A stretch of 64,000 bases of DNA from Chlorocebus sabaeus. Lineage: Eukaryota > Chordata > Mammalia > Primates > Cercopithecidae. Below the pieces are notes generated by a model. It did no database searches and had not been told where the DNA came from. It saw nothing but the letters and a program-made list of their open reading frames with translations. The stretch's first letter is position 1; each line of letters opens with the position of its first letter. Both the position numbers and the translations under genes were made by a program. The stretch spans positions 72,719,481-72,783,480 of the forward strand of contig NC_132916.1 of assembly GCF_047675955.1 (NCBI RefSeq). The letters are read 5' to 3'. Positions 38,801-49,867 of the stretch are shown here, piece by piece.

Positions 38801-41785
38801 ACAGAGCAGTTTCTCAGAAAGCTTCTCTCCAGTTTTGAACGGAAGATATTTCCTTTTTCACCATAGCCCTCTATGGGCTTCCAAATATCCCTTTGCCAAT
38901 TCCACAAGAACAGCCTTAGCGAAAGGCTTCTTGAAGGGAAAGATGTAACTCTGTGAGATGAATTAACAGAACACAGAGCAGTTTCTCAGAAAGCTTCTTT
39001 CCAGTTTTGAACGGAAGATATTTCCTTTTTCACCATAGCCCTCTAAGGGCTTCCAAATATCCCTTTGCCAATTCCACAAGAACAGCCTTAGCGAAAGGCT
39101 TCTTGAAGGGAAAGATGTAACTCTGTGAGATGAATTAACAGAACACAGAGCTGTTTCTCAGAAAGCTTCTTTCCAGTTTTGAACGGAAGATATTTCCTTT
39201 TTCAGCATGGCCCTCTATGGGCTTCCAACTATCCCTTTGCCAATTCCACAAGAACATCCTTAGCGAAAGGCTTCTTGAAGGGAAAGATGTAACTCTGTGA
39301 GAAGAATTAGCAGAACACAGAGCAGTTTCTCAGAAAGCTTCTTTCCAACTTTGAACGGAAGATATTTCCTTTTTCACCATAGCCCTCTAAGGGCTTCCAA
39401 ATATCCCTTTGCCAATTCCACAAGAACAGCCTTAGCGAAAGGCTTCTTGAAGGGAAAGATGTAACTCTGTGAGATGAATTAACAGAACACAGAGCAGTTT
39501 CTCAGAAAGCTTCTTTCCAGTTTTGAACGGAAGATATTTCCTTTTTCACCATAGCCCTCTATGGGCTTCCAAATATCCCTTTGCCAATTCCACAAGAACA
39601 GCCTTAGCGAAAGGCTTCTTGAAGGGAAAGATGTAACACTGTGAGAAGAATTAGCAGAACACAGAGCAGTTTCTCAGAAAGCTTCTTTCCAGTTTTGAAC
39701 GGAAGATATTTCCTTTTTCACCATAGCCCTCTATGGGCTTGCAAATATCCCTTTGCCAATTGCACAAGTACAGCCTTAGCGAAAGGCTTCTTGAAGGGAA
39801 AGATGTAACTCAGTGAGATGAATTAACAGAACACAGAGCAGTTTCTCAGAAAGCTTCTTTCCAGTTTTGAACGGAAGATATTTCCTTTTTCACCATAGCC
39901 CTCTATGGGCTTCCAAATATCCCTTTGCCAATTGCACAAGAACAGCCTTAGCGAAAGGCTTGTTGAAGGGAAAGATGTAACTCTGTGAGATGAATTAACA
40001 GAACACAGAGCAGTTTCTCAGAAAGCTTCTTTCCAGTTTTGAACGGAAGATATTTCCTTTTTCACCATAGCCCTCTATGGGCTTCCAAATATCCCTTTGC
40101 CAATTCCACAAGAACAGCCTTAGCGAAAGGCTTCTTGAAGGGAAAGATGTAACTCTGTGAGATGAATTAACAGAACACAGAGCAGTTTCTCAGAAAGCTT
40201 CTTTCCAGTTTTGAACGGAAGATATTTCCTTTTTCACCATAGCCCTCTATGGGCTTCCAAATATCCCTTTGCCAATTCCACAAGAACAGCCTTAGCGAAA
40301 GGCTTCTTGAAGGGAAAAATGTAACTCTGTGAGATGAATTAACAGAACACAGAGCAGTTTCTCAGAAAGCTTCTTTCCAGTTTGGAACGGAAGATATTTC
40401 CTTTTTCACCATAGCCCTCTATGGGCTTCCAAATATCCCTTTGCCAAATCCACAAGAACAGCCTTAGCGAAAGGCTTCCTGAAGGGAAAGATGTAACTCT
40501 GTGAGATGAATTAACAGAACACAGAGCAGTTTCTCAGAAAGCTTCTTTCCAGTTTTGAACGGAAGATATTTCCTTTTTCACCATAGCCCTCTCTGGGCTT
40601 CCAAATATCCCTTTGCCAATTCCACAAGAACAGCCTTAGCGAAAGGCTTCTTGAAGGGAAAGATGTAACTCTGTGAGATGAATTAACAGAACACAGAGCA
40701 GTTTTTCAGAAAGCTTCTTTCCAGTTTTGAAAGGAAGATATTGCCTTTTTCACCATAGCCCTCTAGGGGTTCCAAATATCCCTTTGCCAATTCCACAAGA
40801 ACAGCCTTAGCGAAAGGCTTCTTGAAGGGAAAGATGTAACTCTGTGAGATGAATTAACAGAACACAGAGCAGTTTCTCAGAAAGCTTCTTTCCAGTTTTG
40901 AACGGAAGATATTTCCTTTTTCACCATAGCCCTCTATGGGCTTCCAAATATCCCTTTGCCAATTCCACAAGAACAGCCTTAGCGAAAGGCTTCTTGAAGG
41001 GAAAGATGTAACTCTGTGAGATGAATTAACAGAACACAGAGCAGTTTCTCAGAAAGCTTCTTTCCAGTTTTGAACGGAAGATATTTCCTTTTTCACCATA
41101 GCCCTCTATGGGCTTCCAAATATCCCTTTGCCAATTCCACAAGAACAGCCTTAGCGAAAGGCTTCTTGAAGGGAAAGATGTAACACTGTGAGATGAATTT
41201 ACAGAACACAGAGCAGTTTTTCAGAAAGCTTCTTTCCAGTTTTGAAAGGAAGATATTTCCTTTTTCACCATAGCCCTCTAGGGGTTCCAAATATCCCTTT
41301 GCCAATTCCACAAGAACAGCCTTAGCGAAAGGCTTCTTGAAGGGAAAGATGTAACTCTGTGAGATGAATTAACAGAACACAGAGCAGTTTCTCAGAAAGC
41401 TTCTTTCCAGTTTTGAACGGAAGATATTTCCTTTTTCACCATAGCCCTCTATGGGCTTCCAAATATCCCTTTGCCAATTCCACAAGAACAGCCTTAGCGA
41501 AAGGCTTCTTGAAGGGAAAGATGTAACTCTGTGAGATGAATTCACAGAACACAGAGCAGTTTCTCAGAAAGCTTCTTTCCAGTTTTGAACGGAAGATATT
41601 TCCTTTTTCACCATAGCCCTCTATGGGTTTCCAAATATCCCTTTGCCAATTCCACAAGAACAGCGTTAGCGAAAGGCTTCCTGAAGGGAAAGATGTAACT
41701 CTGTGAGATGAATTAACAGAACACAGAGCAGTTTCTCAGAAAGCTTCTTTCCAGTTTTGAACGGAAGATATTTCCTTTTTCACCA
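32845..41785 (-). repeat. HOR A copy 4 (52 monomers)
   Basis: Same monomer order as A copy 3, with 171-bp monomers at 35425, 40756 and 41271. Private changes include 'tagctctctgtg' at 32845, 'gaatggaag' near 35400, 'gagctg' for 'gagccg' near 38118, 'ttagcgaaagg' where copy 3 has 'ttagcaaaagg' (near 40131), and 'gaatttacag' near 41200. It ends in the B lead-in, as copy 3 does. Confidence 0.88.
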
Positions 41786-44624
41786 TAGCCCTCTATGGGC
41801 TTCCAAATATCCCTTTGCCAATTCCACAAGAACAGCCTTAGCGAAAGGCTTCTTGAAGGGAAAGATGTAACTCTGTGAGATGAATTAACAGAACACAGAG
41901 CAGATTCTCAGAAAGCTTCTTTCCAGTTTTGAACGGAAGATATTTCCTTTTTCACCATAGCCCTCTATGGGCTTCCAAATATCCCTTTTCCAATTCCACA
42001 AGAACAGCCTTAGCGAAAGGCTTCCTGAAGGAAAAGATGTAACTCTGTGAGATGAATTAACAGAACACAGAGCAGTTTCTCAGAAAGCTTCTTTCCAGTT
42101 TTGAAAGGAAGATATTTCCTTTTTCACCATAGCCCTCTATGGGCTTCCAAATATGCCTTTGCCAATTCCACAAGAACAGCCTTAGCGAAAGGCTTCTTGA
42201 AGGGAAAGATGTAACTCTGTGAGATGAATTAACAGAACACAGAGCAGTTTCTCAGAAAGCTTCTTTCCAGTATTGAACGGAAGATATTTCCTTTTTCACC
42301 ATAGCCCTCTAAGGGCTTCCAAATATCCCTTTGCCAATTCCACAAGAACAGCCTTAGCGAAAGGCTTCTTGAAGTGAAAGATGTAACTCTGTGAGATGAA
42401 TTAACAGAACACAGAGCAGTTTCTCAGAAAGCTTGTTTCCAGTTTTGAACGGAAGATATTTAATTTTTCACCATAGCCCTCTATGGGCTTCCAAATATCC
42501 CTTTGCCAATTCCACAAGAACAGCCTTAGCGAAAGGCTTCTAGAAGGGAAAGATGTAACTCTGTGAGGTGAATTAACAGAACACAGAGCAGATTCTCAGA
42601 AAGCTTCTTTCCAGTTTTGAATGGAAGATATTTCCTTTTTCACCATAGCCCTCTATGGGCTTCCAAATATCCCTTTGCCAATTCCACAAGAACAGCCTTA
42701 GCGAAAGGATTCTTGAAGGGAAAGATGTAACTCTGTGAGATGAATTAACAGAACACAGAGCAGTTTCTCAGAAAGCTTCTTTCCAGTTTTGAACGGAAGA
42801 TATTTCCTTTTTCACCATAGCCCTCTATGGGCTTCCAAATATCCCTTTGCCAAATCCACAAGAACAGCCTTAGCGAAAGGCTTCTTGAAGGGAAAGATGT
42901 AACTCTGTGAGATGAATTAACCGAACACAGAGCAGTTTCTCAGAAAGCCTCTTTCCAGTTTTGTACGGAAGATATTTCCTTTTTCACCATAGCCCTCTAT
43001 GGGCTTCCAAATATCCCTTTGCCAATTCCACAAGAACAGCCTTAGGGAAAGTCTTCTTGAAGGGAAAGATGTAATTCTGTGAGATGAATTAACAGAACAC
43101 AGAGCAATTTCTCAGAAAGCTTCTTTCCAGTTTTGAACGGAAGATATTTCCTTTTTCACCATAGCCCTCTATGGGCTTCCAAATATCCCTTTGCCAATTC
43201 CACAAGAACAGCCTTAGCGAAAGTCTTCTTGAAGGGAAAGATGTAACTCTGTGAGATGAATTAACAGAACACAGAGCAGTTTCTCAGAAAGCTTCTTTCC
43301 AGTTTTGAACGGAAGATATTTCCTTTTTCAACATAGCCCTCTATGGGCTTCCAAATATCCCTTTGCCAATTCCACAAGAACAGCCTTAGCGAAAGGCTTC
43401 TTGAAGGGAAAGATGTAACTCTGTGAGATGAATTAACAGAACACAGAGCAGTTTCTCAGAAAGCATCTTTCCAGTTTTGAACGGAAGATATTTCCTTTTT
43501 CACCATAGCCCTCTATGGGCTTCCAAATATCCCTTTGCCAATTCCGCAAGAACAGCCTTAGCGAAAGGCTTCCTGAAGGGAAAGATGTAACTCTGTGAGA
43601 TGAATTAACAGAACACAGAGCAGTTTCTCAGAAAGCTTCTTTCCAGTTTTGAACGGAAGATATTTCCTTTTTCACCATAGCCCTCTATGGGCTTCCAAAT
43701 ATCCCTTTGCCAATTCCACAAGAACAGCCTTAGCGAAAGGCTTCTTGAAGGGAAAGATGTAACTCTGTGAGATGAAATAACAGAACACAGAGCAGTTTCT
43801 CAGAAAGCTTCTTTCCAGTTTTGAACGGAAGATATTTCCTTTTTCACCATAGCCCTCTAAGGGCTTCCAAATATCCCTTTGCCAATTCCACAAGAACAGC
43901 CTTAGCGAAAGGCTTCTTGAAGGGAAAGATGTAACTCTGTGAGATGAATTAACAGAACACAGAGCAGTTTCTCAGAAAGCTTCTTTCCAGTTTTAAACGG
44001 AAGATATTTCCTTTTTCACCATAGCCCTCTATGGGCTTCCAAATATCCCTTTGCCAATTCCACAAGAACAGCCTTAGCGAAAGGCTTCTTGAAGGGAAAG
44101 ATGTAACTCTGTGAGAAGAATTAGCAGAACACAGAGCAGTTTCTCAGAAAGCTTCTTTCCAATTTTGAACGGAAGATATTTCCTTTTTCACCATAGCCCT
44201 CTATGGGCTTCCAAATATCCCTTTGCCAATTCCACAAGAACTGCCTTAGCGAAAGGCTTCTTGAAGGGAAAGATGTAACTCTGTGAGATGAATTAACAGA
44301 ACACAGAGCAGTTTCTCAGAAAGCTTCTTTCCAGTTTTGAACGGAAGATATTTCCTTTTTCACCATAGCCCTCGATGGGATTCCAAATATCCCTTTGCCA
44401 ATTCCACAAGAACAGACTTAGCGAAAGGCTTCTTGAAGGGAAAGATGTAACTCTGTGAGATGAATTAACAGAACACAGAGCAGTTTCTCAGAAAGCTTCT
44501 TTCCAGTTTTGAACGGAAGATATTTCCTTTTTCAGCATAGCCCTCTATGGGCTTCCAAATATCCCTTTGCCAATTCCACAAGAACAGCCTTAGCGAAAGG
44601 CTTCTTGAAGGGAAAGATGTAACT
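41786..44624 (-). repeat. HOR B partial copy 3 (b1 to part of b17)
   Basis: In register with 25277 onward at +16,509: b4 'agcttgtttc' at 42430, the XbaI site at 42539 and b16 'ctcgatggg' at 44366 are all present. The b17 monomer (start 44538) opens as B and then takes up the A mark 'aactcagtg' at 44625, so the copy ends inside that monomer. A private 'gaaataacag' occurs near 43778. Confidence 0.85.
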
Positions 44625-46599
44625 CAGTGAGATGAATTAACAGAACACAGAGCAGTTTCTCAGAAAGCTTCTTTCCAGTTTTGAACGGAAGATATTTCCT
44701 TTTTCACCATAGCCCTCTATGGGCTTCCAAATATCCCTTTGCCAATTGCACAAGAACAGCCTTAGCGAAAGGCTTGTTGAAGGGAAAGATGTAACTCTGT
44801 GAGATGAATTAACAGAACACAGAGCAGTTTCTCAGAAAGCTTCTTTCCAGTTTTGAACGGAAGATATTTCCTTTTTCACCATAGCCCTCTATGGGCTTCC
44901 AAATATCCCTTTGCCAATTCCACAAGAACAGCCTTAGCAAAAGGCTTCTTGAAGGGAAAGATGTAACTCTGTGAGATGAATTAACAGAACACAGAGCAGT
45001 TTCTCAGAAAGCTTCTTTCCAGTTTTGAACGGAAGATATTTCCTTTTTCACCATAGCCCTCTATGGGCTTCCAAATATCCCTTTGCCAATTCCACAAGAA
45101 CAGCCTTAGCGAAAGGCTTCTTGAAGGGAAAAATGTAACTCTGTGAGATGAATTAACAGAACACAGAGCAGTTTCTCAGAAAGCTTCTTTCCAGTTTGGA
45201 ACGGAAGATATTTCCTTTTTCACCATAGCCCTCTATGGGCTTCCAAATATCCCTTTGCCAAATCCACAAGAACAGCCTTAGCGAAAGGCTTCCTGAAGGG
45301 AAAGATGTAACTCTGTGAGATGAATTAACAGAACACAGAGCAGTTTCTCAGAAAGCTTCTTTCCAGTTTTGAACGGAAGATATTTCCTTTTTCACCATAG
45401 CCCTCTCTGGGCTTCCAAATATCCCTTTGCCAATTCCACAAGAACAGCCTTAGCGAAAGGCTTCTTGAAGGGAAAGATGTAACTCTGTGAGATGAATTAA
45501 CAGAACACAGAGCAGTTTTTCAGAAAGCTTCTTTCCAGTTTTGAAAGGAAGATATTGCCTTTTTCACCATAGCCCTCTAGGGGTTCCAAATATCCCTTTG
45601 CCAATTCCACAAGAACAGCCTTAGCGAAAGGCTTCTTGAAGGGAAAGATGTAACTCTGTGAGATGAATTAACAGAACACAGAGCAGTTTCTCAGAAAGCT
45701 TCTTTCCAGTTTTGAACGGAAGATATTTCCTTTTTCACCATAGCCCTCTATGGGCTTCCAAATATCCCTTTGCCAATTCCACAAGAACAGCCTTAGCGAA
45801 AGGCTTCTTGAAGGGAAAGATGTAACTCTGTGAGATGAATTAACAGAACACAGAGCAGTTTCTCAGAAAGCTTCTTTCCAGTTTTGAACGGAAGATATTT
45901 CCTTTTTCACCATAGCCCTCTATGGGCTTCCAAATATCCCTTTGCCAATTCCACAAGAACAGCCTTAGCGAAAGGCTTCTTGAAGGGAAAGATGTAACAC
46001 TGTGAGATGAATTAACAGAACACAGAGCAGTTTTTCAGAAAGCTTCTTTCCAGTTTTGAAAGGAAGATATTTCCTTTTTCACCATAGCCCTCTAGGGGTT
46101 CCAAATATCCCTTTGCCAATTCCACAAGAACAGCCTTAGCGAAAGGCTTCTTGAAGGGAAAGATGTAACTCTGTGAGATGAATTAACAGAACACAGAGCA
46201 GTTTCTCAGAAAGCTTCTTTCCAGTTTTGAACGGAAGATATTTCCTTTTTCACCATAGCCCTCTATGGGCTTCCAAATATCCCTTTGCCAATTCCACAAG
46301 AACAGCCTTAGCGAAAGGCTTCTTGAAGGGAAAGATGTAACTCTGTGAGATGAATTCACAGAACACAGAGCAGTTTCTCAGAAAGCTTCTTTCCAGTTTT
46401 GAACGGAAGATATTTCCTTTTTCACCATAGCCCTCTATGGGTTTCCAAATATCCCTTTGCCAATTCCACAAGAACAGCGTTAGCGAAAGGCTTCCTGAAG
46501 GGAAAGATGTAACTCTGTGAGATGAATTAACAGAACACAGAGCAGTTTCTCAGAAAGCTTCTTTCCAGTTTTGAACGGAAGATATTTCCTTTTTCACCA
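44625..46599 (-). repeat. HOR A partial (terminal 11-12 monomers)
   Basis: Second copy of the A 3' part: 'cttgttg' (44710), 'agcaaaagg' (44882), 'gtttggaacgg' (45054), 'ccaaatcc' (45226), 'ctctctggg' (45398), 'aggggttcc' (45570 and 46085, both 171 bp), 'ttcacag' (46256) and 'atgggtttcc' (46428). It then enters b1. Confidence 0.85.
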
Positions 46600-49500
46600 T
46601 AGCCCTCTATGGGCTTCCAAATATCCCTTTGCCAATTCCACAAGAACAGCCTTAGCGAAAGGCTTCTTGAAGGGAAAGATGTAACTCTGTGAGATGAATT
46701 AACAGAACACAGAGCAGATTCTCAGAAAGCTTCTTTCCAGTTTTGAACGGAAGATATTTCCTTTTTCACCATAGCCCTCTATGGGCTTCCAAATATCCCT
46801 TTTCCAATTCCACAAGAACAGCCTTAGCGAAAGGCTTCCTGAAGGAAAAGATGTAACTCTGTGAGATGAATTAACAGAACACAGAGCAGTTTCTCAGAAA
46901 GCTTCTTTCCAGTTTTGAAAGGAAGATATTTCCTTTTTCACCATAGCCCTCTATGGGCTTCCAAATATGCCTTTGCCAATTCCACAAGAACAGCCTTAGC
47001 GAAAGGCTTCTTGAAGGGAAAGATGTAACTCTGTGAGATGAATTAACAGAACACAGAGCAGTTTCTCAGAAAGCTTCTTTCCAGTATTGAACGGAAGATA
47101 TTTCCTTTTTCACCATAGCCCTCTAAGGGCTTCCAAATATCCCTTTGCCAATTCCACAAGAACAGCCTTAGCGAAAGGCTTCTTGAAGTGAAAGATGTAA
47201 CACTGTGAGATGAATTAACAGAACACAGAGCAGTTTCTCAGAAAGCTTGTTTCCAGTTTTGAACGGAAGATATTTAATTTTTCACCATAGCCCTCTATGG
47301 GCTTCCAAATATCCCTTTGCCAATTCCACAAGAACAGCCTTAGCGAAAGGCTTCTAGAAGGGAAAGATGTAACTCTGTGAGGTGAATTAACAGAACACAG
47401 AGCAGATTCTCAGAAAGCTTCTTTCCAGTTTTGAATGGAAGATATTTCCTTTTTCACCATAGCCCTCTATGGGCTTCCAAATATCCCTTTGCCAATTCCA
47501 CAAGAACAGCCTTAGCGAAAGGATTCTTGAAGGGAAAGATGTAACTCTGTGAGATGAATTAACAGAACACAGAGCAGTTTCTCAGAAAGCTTCTTTCCAG
47601 TTTTGAACGGAAGATATTTCCTTTTTCACCATAGCCCTCTATGGGCTTCCAAATATCCCTTTGCCAAATCCACAAGAACAGCCTTAGCGAAAGGCTTCTT
47701 GAAGGGAAAGATGTAACTCTGTGAGATGAATTAACCGAACACAGAGCAGTTTCTCAGAAAGCCTCTTTCCAGTTTTGTACGGAAGATATTTCCTTTTTCA
47801 CCATAGCCCTCTATGGGCTTCCAAATATCCCTTTGCCAATTCCACAAGAACAGCCTTAGGGAAAGTCTTCTTGAAGGGAAAGATGTAATTCTGTGAGATG
47901 AATTAACAGAACACAGAGCAATTTCTCAGAAAGCTTCTTTCCAGTTTTGAACGGAAGATATTTCCTTTTTCACCATAGCCCTCTATGGGCTTCCAAATAT
48001 CCCTTTGCCAATTCCACAAGAACAGCCTTAGCGAAAGTCTTCTTGAAGGGAAAGATGTAACTCTGTGAGATGAATTAACAGAACACAGAGCAGTTTCTCA
48101 GAAAGCTTCTTTCCAGTTTTGAACGGAAGATATTTCCTTTTTCAACATAGCCCTCTATGGGCTTCCAAATATCCCTTTGCCAATTCCACAAGAACAGCCT
48201 TAGCGAAAGGCTTCTTGAAGGGAAAGATGTAACTCTGTGAGATGAATTAACAGAACACAGAGCAGTTTCTCAGAAAGCATCTTTCCAGTTTTGAACGGAA
48301 GATATTTCCTTTTTCACCATAGCCCTCTATGGGCTTCCAAATATCCCTTTGCCAATTCCGCAAGAACAGCCTTAGCGAAAGGCTTCCTGAAGGGAAAGAT
48401 GTAACTCTGTGAGATGAATTAACAGAACACAGAGCAGTTTCTCAGAAAGCTTCTTTCCAGTTTTGAACGGAAGATATTTCCTTTTTCACCATAGCCCTCT
48501 ATGGGCTTCCAAATATCCCTTTGCCAATTCCACAAGAACAGCCTTAGCGAAAGGCTTCTTGAAGGGAAAGATGTAACTCTGTGAGATGAATTAACAGAAC
48601 ACAGAGCAGTTTCTCAGAAAGCTTCTTTCCAGTTTTGAACGGAAGATATTTCCTTTTTCACCATAGCCCTCTAAGGGCTTCCAAATATCCCTTTGCCAAT
48701 TCCACAAGAACAGCCTTAGCGAAAGGCTTCTTGAAGGGAAAGATGTAACTCTGTGAGATGAATTAACAGAACACAGAGCAGTTTCTCAGAAAGCTTCTTT
48801 CCAGTTTTAAACGGAAGATATTTCCTTTTTCACCATAGCCCTCTATGGGCTTCCAAATATCCCTTTGCCAATTCCACAAGAACAGCCTTAGCGAAAGGCT
48901 TCTTGAAGGGAAAGATGTAACTCTGTGAGAAGAATTAGCAGAACACAGAGCAGTTTCTCAGAAAGCTTCTTTCCAATTTTGAACGGAAGATATTTCCTTT
49001 TTCACCATAGCCCTCTATGGGCTTCCAAATATCCCTTTGCCAATTCCACAAGAACTGCCTTAGCGAAAGGCTTCTTGAAGGGAAAGATGTAACTCTGTGA
49101 GATGAATTAACAGAACACAGAGCAGTTTCTCAGAAAGCTTCTTTCCAGTTTTGAACGGAAGATATTTCCTTTTTCACCATAGCCCTCGATGGGATTCCAA
49201 ATATCCCTTTGCCAATTCCACAAGAACAGACTTAGCGAAAGGCTTCTTGAAGGGAAAGATGTAACTCTGTGAGATGAATTAACAGAACACAGAGCAGTTT
49301 CTCAGAAAGCTTCTTTCCAGTTTTGAACGGAAGATATTTCCTTTTTCAGCATAGCCCTCTATGGGCTTCCAAATATCCCTTTGCCAATTCCACAAGAACA
49401 GCCTTAGCGAAAGGCTTCTTGAAGGGAAAGATGTAACTCTGTGAGATGAATTAACAGAACACAGAGCAGTTTCTCAGAAAGCTTCTTTCCAGTTTTGAAC

Positions 49501-49867
49501 GGAAGATATTTTCTTTTTCACCATAGCCCTCTATGGGCTTCCAAATATCCCTTTGCCAATTCCACAAGAACAGCCTTAGCGAAAGGCTTCTTGAAGTGAA
49601 AGATGTAACTCTGTGAGATGAATTAACAGAACACAGAGCAGTTTCTCAGAAAGCTTCTTTCCAGTTTTGAACGGAAGATATTTCCTTTTTCACCATAGCC
49701 CTCTATGGGCTTCTAAATATCCCTTTTCCAATTCCACAAGAACAGCCTTAGCGGAAGGCTTCCTGAAGGAAAAGATGTAACTCTGTGAGATGAATTAACA
49801 GAACACAGAGCAGTTTCTCAGAAAGATTCTTTCCAGTTTTGAACGGAAGATATTTCCTTTTTCACCA
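46600..49867 (-). repeat. HOR B copy 4 (b1 to b19)
   Basis: Nineteen monomers b1-b19 in the standard order: b4 'agcttgtttc' at 47244, XbaI at 47353, 'ctcgatggg' at 49180, 'gatattttc' near 49505, and 'gcggaagg' with 'gaaagattc' in the last monomer. The usual b20-b22 ('cttgttg', 'agcaaaagg', 'gtttggaacgg') are missing; a monomer with 'agaagaattagc' and 'ccaattttg' follows at 49868. A private 'gtaacactg' is in b4 near 47200. Confidence 0.85.

Larger units (their letters stand above)
39811..49438 (-). repeat. 4,814-bp tandem duplication (two copies of 28 monomers)
   Basis: Copies 39811-44624 and 44625-49438 are direct repeats, each running from the 'aactcagtg' A monomer through the A terminus into B up to b17. 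The spacing of 4,814 (28 x 172 minus 2) holds for 'aggggttcc' monomers (40756 and 45570), 'ttcacag' (41442 and 46256) and 'agcttgtttc' (42430 and 47244). The two missing bases are the two 171-bp monomers. It fits a single unequal exchange between an A and a B monomer. Confidence 0.87.

Noticed and set aside
16336..44624. Pure assembly artefact as the explanation of the 16.5-kb repeat
   Set aside because: Not excluded, but the copies carry private substitutions and the second diverges at a defined crossover, which a simple duplicated contig would not show. Spanning reads would settle it.
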